From an uncultured Alphaproteobacteria bacterium (lineage in GTDB: Bacteria; Pseudomonadota; Alphaproteobacteria; Sneathiellales; Sneathiellaceae), in the NCBI GenBank assembly GCA_913062525.1, contig CAJXWA010000002.1, positions 1 to 64,000 on the forward strand: DNA of 64,000 bases, given 5' to 3'. Both the position numbers and the translations under genes were made by a program. Below, in pieces: positions 10,491-20,030 of the stretch (positions within the stretch are counted from its first letter, which is position 1; each line of letters begins with the position of its first letter). The notes beneath the pieces were generated by a model. That model searched no databases. It was not told the DNA's origin and worked only from the letters and a program-made list of their open reading frames with translations.

Positions 10491-12101
10491 ATGACAATTA
10501 AAATTAAATTTTGTGGTGCCGCTGGAACTGTTACAGGTTCATGTTATTGGGTGCGGACGGAAAGTTGTCAGTTTTTGATCGATTGTGGATTGTTTCAAGG
10601 AACTAAAACCCTGAAGGCATTGAATTATGATCAGTTTCCATTTTTGCCCTCTGAGATAGATTTTGTACTGCTCACACATGCGCACACCGATCATAGCGCT
10701 ATGGTTCCAAAACTTATTAACGCAGGTTTTAGGGGGCCGGTATACGCCATACATGCGACTAAAGAGCTGCTGAATTACATGTTGCCAGATAGTGGGTACA
10801 TTCAAGAAATAGAAGTTTCCAGGCTCAATCAACGCAACCAACGGCGCGGAAAACCTCAAGTCAAACCTATTTATACACAAAAAGAGGCTGAATTAGCTCT
10901 CAGTCAAATTCAGGGTGTTGATTATGGCGTATGGATTGAGCTAGGTCGAAATGTAGAGGCTCGTTTTTGGAATGCTGGCCATATTCTAGGCTCAGCCTCT
11001 ATTGAGATGAAAATCCAAGATAATGGCAAGATGCGCAAATTGCTTTTCTCAGGCGACATCGGCCCCGACCACAAACTTTTCCATGAAGATCCTGACGCTC
11101 CGTCGGGATTTGATTTTGTCATTTGTGAATCGACCTATGGGGGACGTAATCGACAAGATGTATCTATTCCTGAGCGGCGGAAAATACTGGCAAATGAGAT
11201 TAATCAGGCTATGGCTGCGGGCGGTGCTCTTGTAATTCCATCTTTTGCTGTTGAACGAACGCAGGAGCTGCTTCTCGACATTTCTTGGTTGTTACAAAAT
11301 GAAAAAATACCAGGATCCTTGGTGTTTTTGGACTCCCCTCTAGCTATAAGAATAACGGCTGTATTCGCTAAGTTTGCAGAGGCCCTGCAGAATGTCGGTA
11401 AACATACGCCACCCTTCAAGCATAGCAGCTTCCGTTTTACGGAATCCGTCGACGAGAGCAAATCAATTGCGGGCTACACTGAGGGCGTTATCATTTTAGC
11501 GGCCAGTGGAATGTGCGATGCGGGCCGTATTAGGCATCATTTGAAAAATCATCTTTGGCGGCCCAAATCGACAATTTTGTTGGTGGGATATCAGGCTGAG
11601 GGAACTTTGGGTAGTTTGCTTGAAAAGGGTCTGAAAAGTGTGAAAATCATGGGAGAAGCTATTCAGGTTAGGGCCAGAATCCGAAAAATTGATATTTATT
11701 CAGGGCATGCTGACGGAGCGGGATTAATCCAATGGATAGATGCGCGTTCACCCATTGAGAGTGGCTTGTTTTTGACACACGGAAATAAGGAGGCTCTTTA
11801 TTCTTTGAAATCTGACATCTTAAATTCTGGGTTTGATGAAAACAAACTCTTGATCCCGATGCTGGATGACGATTACGAACTGACAAGCTCGGGCAAGGTT
11901 AGTCGGATAACAGATGTTTCCAAAAGGCTTAACGTTGAGCAACTCGATAAACCTGATTGGCATAACGAGTTAGCTCAATTGACATTAGATGTTCGGGCAG
12001 TTCTCGAGCAGGCAAACGGAGATGATCATCGCAAAGACATTTTGGCGCAACTCAGGAAGTCATTATTAAAAGAGGGAAAGGGGCAAGGACATGCCAGATG
12101 A
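10491..12101 (+). CDS. MBL-fold beta-CASP RNA-processing nuclease (YSH1/CPSF-like)
   Basis: LLTHAHTDHSAMVPKL, FSGDIGPDH, VIPSFAVERTQELL, AASGMCDAGRIRHHLKNHLW, DIYSGHADGAGL. Confidence 0.9.
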   Translation: MTIKIKFCGAAGTVTGSCYWVRTESCQFLIDCGLFQGTKTLKALNYDQFPFLPSEIDFVLLTHAHTDHSAMVPKLINAGFRGPVYAIHATKELLNYMLPDSGYIQEIEVSRLNQRNQRRGKPQVKPIYTQKEAELALSQIQGVDYGVWIELGRNVEARFWNAGHILGSASIEMKIQDNGKMRKLLFSGDIGPDHKLFHEDPDAPSGFDFVICESTYGGRNRQDVSIPERRKILANEINQAMAAGGALVIPSFAVERTQELLLDISWLLQNEKIPGSLVFLDSPLAIRITAVFAKFAEALQNVGKHTPPFKHSSFRFTESVDESKSIAGYTEGVIILAASGMCDAGRIRHHLKNHLWRPKSTILLVGYQAEGTLGSLLEKGLKSVKIMGEAIQVRARIRKIDIYSGHADGAGLIQWIDARSPIESGLFLTHGNKEALYSLKSDILNSGFDENKLLIPMLDDDYELTSSGKVSRITDVSKRLNVEQLDKPDWHNELAQLTLDVRAVLEQANGDDHRKDILAQLRKSLLKEGKGQGHAR

Positions 12102-12900
12102 CAACAAGGCTCCTAGTTCTTTAACGCTGGACGCATTTTCACCGCAAGAAATAGCACAGCGAGTTGAAAATGCAGCCATATCCAAGGCAAATATTGGTTT
12201 TGCATCAACCCTTATATTGGCCATTTTGGCGGGAGCATTCATCGCTTTTGGTGGAGCATTTTATACCCTTGTAATAACCGGGAGCGGCTTAGGATTTGGC
12301 CCGACAAGAATGTTGGGGGGGCTCGCCTTTTCCACTGGGCTTGTATTGGTCGTCGTCGGAGGCGCTGAGCTGTTCACTGGAAATAATTTAATTGTTATGG
12401 CGTGGGCAGACCGCAAAATTACACACCTGCAGCTCTTTAGAAACTGGAGCATTGTCTACATAGGGAATTTGTTAGGATCGTTAGGTATTGCGTTGCTAGT
12501 TGCAATGTCGGGCATTCTGGCACTGGATGGTGGAAACGTAGCTTTGACTGCTATTGGAATAGCTGAGGCAAAGTTAAATTTACCCATGGATGAGGCTTTT
12601 GTTCGGGGTATTTTATGTAATACTTTGGTTTGCTTGGCAATTTGGTTGTGTTTTTCGGCTCGATCAGTGGTTAGTAAAATTCTAGCAATTGTTTTCCCAA
12701 TTACAGCGTTTGTGGCCCTAGGGTTCGAGCATTCTATCGCCAATATGTATTTGATCCCCATCGCCTATTTTGCCGGATCTGAAGCGGTCACTTTCAGTGG
12801 GTTTGTAACCAACATTATTCTTGTCACTGCGGGAAACATAATCGGTGGAAGTGGTTTCGTTGCCATAACCTATTGGATGGTTTACCTCCGTAAAAGCTAG
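12091..12900 (+). CDS. Formate/nitrite transporter (FNT) family protein
   Basis: GAFIAFGGAFYTLV, GAELFTGNNLIVMAW, GILCNTLVCLAIWLCFSARS, GFEHSIANMYLIPIA. Confidence 0.9.
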   Translation: MPDDNKAPSSLTLDAFSPQEIAQRVENAAISKANIGFASTLILAILAGAFIAFGGAFYTLVITGSGLGFGPTRMLGGLAFSTGLVLVVVGGAELFTGNNLIVMAWADRKITHLQLFRNWSIVYIGNLLGSLGIALLVAMSGILALDGGNVALTAIGIAEAKLNLPMDEAFVRGILCNTLVCLAIWLCFSARSVVSKILAIVFPITAFVALGFEHSIANMYLIPIAYFAGSEAVTFSGFVTNIILVTAGNIIGGSGFVAITYWMVYLRKS

Positions 12901-12914
12901 TTCTTTTCGTGGTA

Positions 12915-12928
12915 TTGAGTTGCATCAA
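12915..12928. promoter_or_regulatory. Putative FNR/CRP-type box TTGAGTTGCATCAA
   Basis: One mismatch to TTGAT-N4-ATCAA; about 65 bp upstream of the universal stress protein gene. Confidence 0.6.
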
Positions 12929-12992
12929 TGCGCTCCTAAAGCAATCGGTTGACTGTAGAAGTCGAAGGCAATCTTTAAAGCAGGAGTAGGAA

Positions 12993-13808
12993 ATGTCCAT
13001 CAAATCTATACTCGTCCATGTGGATCAGAACAACTCAGATAATGCTCTGCAGGCTGCAGCATTGTTGGCTGACAAATTTAGTGCTCATGTTAATGGTGTC
13101 GGTGTGGAAAACAGAGTCAATGTTCCCACATATGTCACCGCGGAATTACCGCGCGAACTTCTCCAATCCTTTGCAAAACAACAAGAGGAGAGACTGGAGG
13201 CGTCGCAGAAAGCTTTCGAGAGAAAAATGAAAGACATCGGTAAAATAGCCACGGCATCTTGGGAAAGTGGGATCGAAGAAGTCATTCCGTTTATTGGCCG
13301 CAGATCCCGTGTAAACGACCTCACGATTATCACTCAAGATAATCCGAACTCAACCGGCAGGAACATTGTAGACGATGTCGTTGTTTCGGCAGCGGGCGCC
13401 GTTTTGGTAGTGCCGCATCTTGCAATAGGAGAGACAATCGGTGAGGCAGTTACAGTGGCTTGGAACGATAGTCCAGAGTCCGCAAGAGCTGTGCGCGCAG
13501 CGCTTCCAATTTTGAAGAAAGCTAAATCTGTCGATGTAATCATTATTTCAAAATCAGAGGAAGACCAGTTTAAAGGATCTGACGTGGCTCGGTATCTATC
13601 TGAACATGGCATTGAGATCTCTTTGAAAATTGTTGCTAATAGCGCCATTGATGTCGCGAATGTGATCCTAAATAATGTGTTTGAAAAGGGACATGACTTA
13701 ATCGTAATGGGAGCCTTTAGTCATATGCGACTGCGTGAAGCCATTTTAGGTGGCACCACACGGAACATATTTGCTCATATGACTGTTCCTGTTATTTTTT
13801 CTCATTAA
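12993..13808 (+). CDS. Universal stress protein, tandem Usp domains
   Basis: MSIKSILVHVDQNN...; C-terminal DLIVMGAFSHMRLREAILGGTTRNIFAHMTVPVIFSH. Confidence 0.9.
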   Translation: MSIKSILVHVDQNNSDNALQAAALLADKFSAHVNGVGVENRVNVPTYVTAELPRELLQSFAKQQEERLEASQKAFERKMKDIGKIATASWESGIEEVIPFIGRRSRVNDLTIITQDNPNSTGRNIVDDVVVSAAGAVLVVPHLAIGETIGEAVTVAWNDSPESARAVRAALPILKKAKSVDVIIISKSEEDQFKGSDVARYLSEHGIEISLKIVANSAIDVANVILNNVFEKGHDLIVMGAFSHMRLREAILGGTTRNIFAHMTVPVIFSH

Positions 13809-13922
13809 TTACAGATATAATATCGGCTACTGTTTCCTCTTAAGGTCATCTTAGGTGTTTTGGGTGTTGAACTCAGTTCGGCCAATGACCAGAAACGATC
13901 ACTGCCGACAGTTGCTTGTAAC

Positions 13923-14957
13923 TTAAGACCGTTTTTTGAACCTTTGAGTGGATAGAGCTGCAATTACGTCTGCAGGTAAGCAACGGGGACGATCCATGAT
14001 CATATCTGCGAGCAAATGAGCGCCCATCAATGAGCTAAGAATACCGTAAGAGCCATGGGCGGCGGAAATATAGACGTTGTCCCATTCCGGTGCCAGACCA
14101 ATGATGGGAAAGCGGTTTCTAGAGGTTGCCCGGACAGATGCACGCTGTGTTAGGACTTCTAAGCCGACCTCTAGGCCGGGAATTGCTTCAGCCAATTTTT
14201 GAATATTGTCCTGATCATCCTGTTTGATAATATTCGAATGATCTACGCTGGGCTGGAACGTGGCGCCCAGAGTGTGAACTCCATTTTGTGCAGGCATTAG
14301 ATATCCTTCATAACAAATACCGCATTTAAGATTTGCTGATTTCTGTGTGGATTTCACCTGAGTGATTTGTCCGCGGACCGGGATAATCGGAAGGCTGGGC
14401 ACGAATTCGAGAACTGCCGGGCCGCACGCCAAGACAATGACATCAGCGTCGATGCCTTCAAGGTTTTCAATAGGGGTATTAAGGTAGTGTTCGATATTCT
14501 GCATGTATGCTGCGCAGAGTTTCCTTGGCGCGATACTGCCCCCATCCGGCAAATACAGGGCGCCGTATTCAATATCAACACCAGCAATTTTTGTGGCCTC
14601 TTCGGAGGAGACAAGGTGCATGTGATCTGACGCCCAGTCCCAGTTTGTCACGGTTCGTTTCAAACGTTTTTCTTTTTTCTCCGTATCCATTACATGTAGC
14701 ACACCGGTTGGGCACCAATCGATATCATCGAATGTCTTAAAGCTACGGAGTGCTAAAGCATAGGCGGCTGAATAAAAATCAGCATCCGGCCCGCGCAATG
14801 CAGAAAAACGTGGGTTATATAGTCCAGAAAAATTCCCAGAGGCACCGTTCGCAAGTTCAGAACCAGCTTCATAGACAACAGGTTCTTGGCCCAGTTGGTG
14901 GAGTACCCAAGCCAGTGCGCATCCAGCTAAACCACCGCCGATAATCGCAATTTTCAC
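13923..14957 (-). CDS. mnmC: FAD-dependent oxidoreductase, MnmC C-terminal (tRNA cmnm5s2U) type
   Basis: MKIAIIGGGLAGCALAWVLHQLG; AGSELANGASGNFSGLYNPR; GTG start overlapping the mnmD stop. Confidence 0.85.
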   Translation of the reverse strand: MKIAIIGGGLAGCALAWVLHQLGQEPVVYEAGSELANGASGNFSGLYNPRFSALRGPDADFYSAAYALALRSFKTFDDIDWCPTGVLHVMDTEKKEKRLKRTVTNWDWASDHMHLVSSEEATKIAGVDIEYGALYLPDGGSIAPRKLCAAYMQNIEHYLNTPIENLEGIDADVIVLACGPAVLEFVPSLPIIPVRGQITQVKSTQKSANLKCGICYEGYLMPAQNGVHTLGATFQPSVDHSNIIKQDDQDNIQKLAEAIPGLEVGLEVLTQRASVRATSRNRFPIIGLAPEWDNVYISAAHGSYGILSSLMGAHLLADMIMDRPRCLPADVIAALSTQRFKKRS

Positions 14958-15643
14958 GTCTCTTTACCTGCGAAGCAGCCGATTATCATCTCACGTTTGC
15001 GCCCGAATCCCGTTACTTTTTCAACGAAAAATCCGGCTGCGATGAGGCCCCTTCGCACTTTTCCTGCGGCAGTAAAAGTCGCAAGGCGCGTTCCTTTGCG
15101 GCTTAATCGAGCCATATTTTCCATAACAGTGTCACTCCACATATCAGGGTTTGTGGAAGGTTTGAAACCGTCTAGAAACCACGCATCGACATCAGCAACG
15201 AGTTTTGGAATCGCATCGTTGATATCATCGAAAATGAGCGTAAGCGTTACGCGCTCATTTAACACAATACGATGAAAACCGGGAATTTTTGGTGGGTAAT
15301 GCAACACCAATTTCTGCAATCGGCCGTCAAAAAAGGTAAGCCACGGTTGTAGGTACAATCCTATTTTTTCCGCGTCTAATGGATATTTTTCAAAAGAAAT
15401 GAAATCAAGTGATTGCTGCGGGTCCGTCGTTTCTTCAAATAATTTCCACGCCGACAAAAAATTCAAACCCGTTCCAAAACCTGTTTCACAAATAACAAAA
15501 CGATCGGGTTCCAACCAAGTTTCAGGTAACTTGTTACCGTCCAAAAACACAAATTTGCTTTCCGCTAATCCGTTATCAGCAGAAAAATACAAATCATCAA
15601 ATTCAATTGATTTTGGCGGGTCTATTTGGTGTAAATCAGTCAT
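14954..15643 (-). CDS. mnmD: tRNA (mnm5s2U34) methyltransferase MnmD
   Basis: FDDLYFSADNGLAESKFVFLDGN, ICETGFGTGLNFLSAWKLF, AWFLDGFKPSTNPDMWSD, TFTAAGKVRRGLIAAGF. Confidence 0.9.
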   Translation of the reverse strand: MTDLHQIDPPKSIEFDDLYFSADNGLAESKFVFLDGNKLPETWLEPDRFVICETGFGTGLNFLSAWKLFEETTDPQQSLDFISFEKYPLDAEKIGLYLQPWLTFFDGRLQKLVLHYPPKIPGFHRIVLNERVTLTLIFDDINDAIPKLVADVDAWFLDGFKPSTNPDMWSDTVMENMARLSRKGTRLATFTAAGKVRRGLIAAGFFVEKVTGFGRKREMIIGCFAGKET

Positions 15644-15806
15644 TTCCTGATCTGTCTTAAAGCACTGGCAGATTTCTTCAAATCAATAATTCAGAACGCG
15701 ATTACAGAAGATGTAAATATTTCCCCAATTAAATGATCTAAACGGGCCCGATGCAAATGACGGTCAACCTTATCGACGATCTGGTGGGGAATATTGGTTG
15801 GCTCAT

Positions 15807-16601
15807 TTAGCCGGGACCGCACATGACTTCAACGCCACGGGCGAGGGCAACCAACTGTGGGCCGATTTCTTCTCGTAATTTTTCTTCTGATACAAGGTAT
15901 GCCGATCCTCCGCAGTTGAAGGACATGAGATCACCATTATTGTTATCTTTCACGGGTACACCAACGGCGTAGGTTGCCCGTTGCCATTCTCCTGCGGACA
16001 CACAGAAACCGTGATCAACATAATCCTTATGAGCGGCCTCGAATCCCCGTTTAACTTTGTCCCAATCGTCCTTGGCGTGCCTTCTGACATTATCAAGAAG
16101 GAAATCTCGTTCAGACTCTTTCAATCCACATAGAAATGCGCGCCCCATGGACGTTGTGGCGATGGGAATGTAGGAGCCAATTTCAAGCACCAGTGTACTT
16201 GAGACGGTCCCTCGTACAGCCTCTACATATAACATGGTCAATTTTTCTCGAGCACCAAGGGCGACACTATATCCAGTTTGCCGCGCCATTTCTCGCATGG
16301 CCGGGCAGGCACAAAGGCGCAGGCGGCTGTTGGCTAAAACGGCGTATCCTAGGGACAAAACGGCTGGAGAGGGCTCGTAGCGCCCAATGTCTTCACGGTG
16401 AATTAGGTAGCCTAGTTGAACAAGCGTGCTGGTCAAGCGAGAAACAGTTGATCTTGGCAAAGCGGTTCTTTTGGCTAATTCATTGTTCCCGACGGCTCCC
16501 TCACCGGGCTTAAAAGCGCGAAGTATACCAAGCCCACGCGCCAGCGATGTTACGAAATGGCGATCTTTCTCGGGGGAGCCTTCTAAATCTTCAATTGTCA
16601 T
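15807..16601 (-). CDS. IclR family transcriptional regulator (start moved from 16682 to an internal ATG)
   Basis: FVTSLARGLGILRAF...ELAKRTALPRSTVSRLTSTLVQLGYL wHTH; IclR effector domain. Longer ORF start would overlap the palindromic operator. Confidence 0.9.
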   Translation of the reverse strand: MTIEDLEGSPEKDRHFVTSLARGLGILRAFKPGEGAVGNNELAKRTALPRSTVSRLTSTLVQLGYLIHREDIGRYEPSPAVLSLGYAVLANSRLRLCACPAMREMARQTGYSVALGAREKLTMLYVEAVRGTVSSTLVLEIGSYIPIATTSMGRAFLCGLKESERDFLLDNVRRHAKDDWDKVKRGFEAAHKDYVDHGFCVSAGEWQRATYAVGVPVKDNNNGDLMSFNCGGSAYLVSEEKLREEIGPQLVALARGVEVMCGPG

Positions 16602-16672
16602 TTTTTTATCAGTATGTCCAACGCAGCTATATATAAATTTATCTAAAATTAGGTTAAACGTAATAATTTCTT

Positions 16673-16699
16673 GCGGAATCATATTCCGCTATGCAGAAT
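16673..16699. promoter_or_regulatory. Alternating half-sites GCGGAAT-CAT-ATTCCGC-TAT-GCAGAAT (putative IclR operator)
   Basis: Perfect 7-bp arms around 3 nt, followed by a third half-site with one mismatch; between divergent iclR and the TRAP gene. Confidence 0.65.
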
Positions 16700-16755
16700 A
16701 GCCCCTCAGCAGATTATACAAAAGAAAAAAACATCTGCCTTTTGGGAGGAATTCA

Positions 16756-17898
16756 ATGCGAATGAAAATAGGTTCAATTTCCGTAGCGTCCGCCATCGCT
16801 TTCAGTATCACTGGCCTTGCCACTGCTGATGAGGTGAAACTACCGAGTACAATTGCGTGGAGCGCATACAATACTGGCACGACTGGATATAATCAGTCTG
16901 TTGCCATCGGTAAGGCCTTGAAAGATAAATACGGAGTAAGTCTCCGTGTGGTTCCGGGCAAAAATGATATTTCACGTATGGCTCCACTACGTAATAATAA
17001 AGTACAGTTTGTTGCCAATGGTGGCGGTACTTATTTTGCATCTGAAGGCATTTTCAATTTTGCCGCAAAAGCTTGGGGCCCACAAAAGCTCCGTATTTTG
17101 ATGACAGCGACCTCTGATGCCAATATCAGTCTTGGAACAGCTGCAGATGCAAACATCAAAACAATGAAAGACCTTAAAGGCAAACGCGTCGGTATCGTTC
17201 GCGGCTCGCCTGCGTTGACTATTGGCGCTGAAGCGGCACTTGCTTTTGCTGGATACACTTTTGATGACGTAGAAGTCATTGAATTTGGTGGTTACGGCGC
17301 GATGTGGAAGGGAATGGTCAGTGGTCAAGTTGATGCTGCGATTGCCTCTACTGTTTCGGGTCCGACTAAGAAACTCCAAGCGTCTCCACGTGGCATTTTC
17401 TGGCCAGACTGGCCTCATTCAGATAATGCTGGTTGGGACCGCGTTAAAAAAGTAGCTCCATATTTCGTTCGCCATACAGCGACGTTGGGATCTGGCTTGT
17501 CGAAGGAAACTCCGCAAGAAGCCGGCGCGTATCCTTATCCAATTCTGGTTACCCGTGACGACCAGGAGCCGGCCCTTGTTTATTCTATGACGAAAGCCAT
17601 TCACACACAGTATGACAATTACAAAGATGCGCTTCCTGCAATGCCGGGTTGGGCTCTTGATAGACAGACGTTTAAATGGGCGGTTCCGTACCATGAAGCT
17701 GCTGTTAAATACTGGAAAGAAGTTGGTGTATGGACTGCCGATATGGACACCCATAATAACGGCCTGATCGATCGCCAAGACACACTCGCTGCAGCCTGGG
17801 CAACCATGGCTTCAATGGACGTGTCTGACGACGACTTTAAGGCTAAATGGATGGAAGTTCGTGCTGCCGCTCTTAAGTCGAAGGGCATGAATCCCTAA
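16756..17898 (+). CDS. TAXI family TRAP transporter solute-binding protein
   Basis: Signal peptide; LPSTIAWSAYNTGTTGYNQSVAIGKALKDKYG; KGKRVGIVRGSPALT. Confidence 0.9.
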   Translation: MRMKIGSISVASAIAFSITGLATADEVKLPSTIAWSAYNTGTTGYNQSVAIGKALKDKYGVSLRVVPGKNDISRMAPLRNNKVQFVANGGGTYFASEGIFNFAAKAWGPQKLRILMTATSDANISLGTAADANIKTMKDLKGKRVGIVRGSPALTIGAEAALAFAGYTFDDVEVIEFGGYGAMWKGMVSGQVDAAIASTVSGPTKKLQASPRGIFWPDWPHSDNAGWDRVKKVAPYFVRHTATLGSGLSKETPQEAGAYPYPILVTRDDQEPALVYSMTKAIHTQYDNYKDALPAMPGWALDRQTFKWAVPYHEAAVKYWKEVGVWTADMDTHNNGLIDRQDTLAAAWATMASMDVSDDDFKAKWMEVRAAALKSKGMNP

Positions 17899-19898
17899 TG
17901 GACGTACGCGATAATGAAATAGAAACGGAGGCGGCTTCCCAGGAGGGGGGCCGCCATCGTTCCCTTAGTAACGGATGGCGTTTGCTTTTAATGACGGCAA
18001 CAGTCGTTGTCACATTACTCGCCGTTAATCAGCTGTTTAATATAGGCTTTTTCGTCGGACATATTTGGTTAGATAATAAATACCAATATGCATTGTTCGG
18101 ATTACTTGTGCCTTTGAGCTTTCTGATATTCCCAGCGTCAAGCGCTGCGAATAAAGAGAAAGTCCCTTGGTACGATATTCTGGCAGCCTCAACTATGTTC
18201 GGCCTTCTGGTGTATTTCTTCCTAAATGCCGAAAAAATCCTTGATAGCGGCTGGGAAATGGGCGCACCGACACATATTGTGGTCCTTGGTTTTCTCCTTT
18301 GGGTTTTGGTTCTTGAAGCAACTCGCCGTGCAGGTGGAACAGCACTTTTTGTGATCGTCACTTTAATCTCGCTTTATCCGCTATATGCAGATGTTATGCC
18401 TGGCCCAATTTCAGGGTTATCCAGTTCAGTGGCAGATACATTGGCATACCACACCCTTAGCGCCGAAAGCATGTTGGGTATTCCCATGCAAGCCTTGGCT
18501 AACTTGGTCATTGGCTTTCTGATCTTTGGTGTCGCGTTGACACAAACTGGTGGCGGTGCCTTTTTCATCAATTTGGCCTTCGCACTTTTAGGGCATGTGA
18601 GAGGCGGACCTGCCAAGGTTGCCATTTTTTCCTCAGGTTTGATGGGCTCGATGAGCGGAAGTGTTGTCTCTAATGTGATTACGACGGGTGTAATGACAAT
18701 TCCAGCCATGCGTAAGACAGGTTTTAGCCGATCTTATGCCGCCGGAGTGGAAGCTTGTGCGTCAACAGGTGGTGTGCTTATGCCACCGATCATGGGATCT
18801 ACAGCCTTTATTATGGCCGTTTTCCTTGATGTGCCTTATATCACCATTGCAGTAGCAGCAATTATTCCATCTGTTCTATATTATCTGGCCTTATTCATTC
18901 AAATCGATGCATTTGCCGCCAAAAATGAAATGCCGGGTATTCCAAAAGAGAAGCTACCAAGTCTCAAAAAGACTCTCCTGGAAGGATGGCATTTCATTGC
19001 AGTCTTCGTTCTGCTGATTGTAATGCTGATTTATCTTAAGCAAGAAGTTCTCGCGCCGTTTTATGCCACAGTGCTTCTTTTGGCTATAAACCAGCTTTTC
19101 CCGCACACGCGTTGGAAAATGAAGGACCTGTATGCATTCATTGAAGCAACCGGAAAATTGCTTTCAGAAATTGCATCTATTCTCGTGGGCGTCGGATTGA
19201 TTGTTGGTGCTTTGTCCATAACTGGAATGGCTGGAACGCTGGTAAATGATCTGATCTTTATTGCCGGCGGCAATATCCTTGTTCTTCTTGCCATGGGTGC
19301 GATTACCAGTTTCATTATGGGAATTGGCATGACAGTTACGGCAGCCTATATTTTCTTGGCTATCGTTCTCGCACCTGCCCTCATACAGGGGGGCTTGAAT
19401 CCAATGTCAGTCCATCTGTTTATTCTCTACTGGGGCATGGTATCATTTATCACTCCTCCCGTTGCTCTTGGTGCTTTTGCCGCAGCTTCTATTGCTGGTG
19501 CAAGCCCCATGAAAACAGGGTTTCAAGCAATGCGTCTTGGATCAATTATCTATTTTGTTCCATTTTTCTTTGTGTTGGACCCTGCGCTCATATTGCAAGG
19601 CGAGTTATCGCGAACTCTTCTTTTGTTCGTCTGCGCCGTGGGAGGCGTAATTCTGATCGCCAGCTCTCTTCAAGGATATTTGATGGGAGTGGGTAATTTG
19701 CATCGGCATCCTATTCTAGGGTGGCCTATTCGTGGGTTTATCTTGGTCGGTGGACTTTGCCTTGCAACACCAGGCGGAAGTAAGCTAATTCCATTTAGCG
19801 ATCTCCAACTCGCTACAGCAGCACTTATATTTGCTGGATCAGCGTCTCTTTGCGCTTTTCTTATGGAACGGCGCTACCAAAGGCAGCTTGCTGTCTAA
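17898..19898 (+). CDS. TRAP transporter permease, 4TM/12TM fusion
   Basis: 666 aa multi-TM; GSMSGSVVSNVITTGVMTIPAMRKTGFSRSYAAGVEACASTGGVLMPPIMGSTAFIMA. Confidence 0.92.
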   Translation: MDVRDNEIETEAASQEGGRHRSLSNGWRLLLMTATVVVTLLAVNQLFNIGFFVGHIWLDNKYQYALFGLLVPLSFLIFPASSAANKEKVPWYDILAASTMFGLLVYFFLNAEKILDSGWEMGAPTHIVVLGFLLWVLVLEATRRAGGTALFVIVTLISLYPLYADVMPGPISGLSSSVADTLAYHTLSAESMLGIPMQALANLVIGFLIFGVALTQTGGGAFFINLAFALLGHVRGGPAKVAIFSSGLMGSMSGSVVSNVITTGVMTIPAMRKTGFSRSYAAGVEACASTGGVLMPPIMGSTAFIMAVFLDVPYITIAVAAIIPSVLYYLALFIQIDAFAAKNEMPGIPKEKLPSLKKTLLEGWHFIAVFVLLIVMLIYLKQEVLAPFYATVLLLAINQLFPHTRWKMKDLYAFIEATGKLLSEIASILVGVGLIVGALSITGMAGTLVNDLIFIAGGNILVLLAMGAITSFIMGIGMTVTAAYIFLAIVLAPALIQGGLNPMSVHLFILYWGMVSFITPPVALGAFAAASIAGASPMKTGFQAMRLGSIIYFVPFFFVLDPALILQGELSRTLLLFVCAVGGVILIASSLQGYLMGVGNLHRHPILGWPIRGFILVGGLCLATPGGSKLIPFSDLQLATAALIFAGSASLCAFLMERRYQRQLAV

Positions 19899-19944
19899 CT
19901 AACAGCCATCTTCAGCGGAATTTTGTTCCGGTGGAAACATATGA

Positions 19945-19982
19945 CCGCCACCAGTGATCCGGTTACTGGTGGCGGTTTTTTT
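19945..19982 (+). terminator. Rho-independent terminator after TRAP permease
   Basis: CCGCCACCAGT / ACTGGTGGCGG perfect 11-bp stem followed by TTTTTTT. Confidence 0.9.
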
Positions 19983-20030
19983 ATGACTTGTCTTGTTGAG
20001 TTCGAGTTTCCATTTCCGAGCTTCCACAAG

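Noticed and set aside
18029-18709. Minus-strand ORFs inside the TRAP permease gene
   Set aside because: Antisense artefacts; permease frame is clearly conserved.
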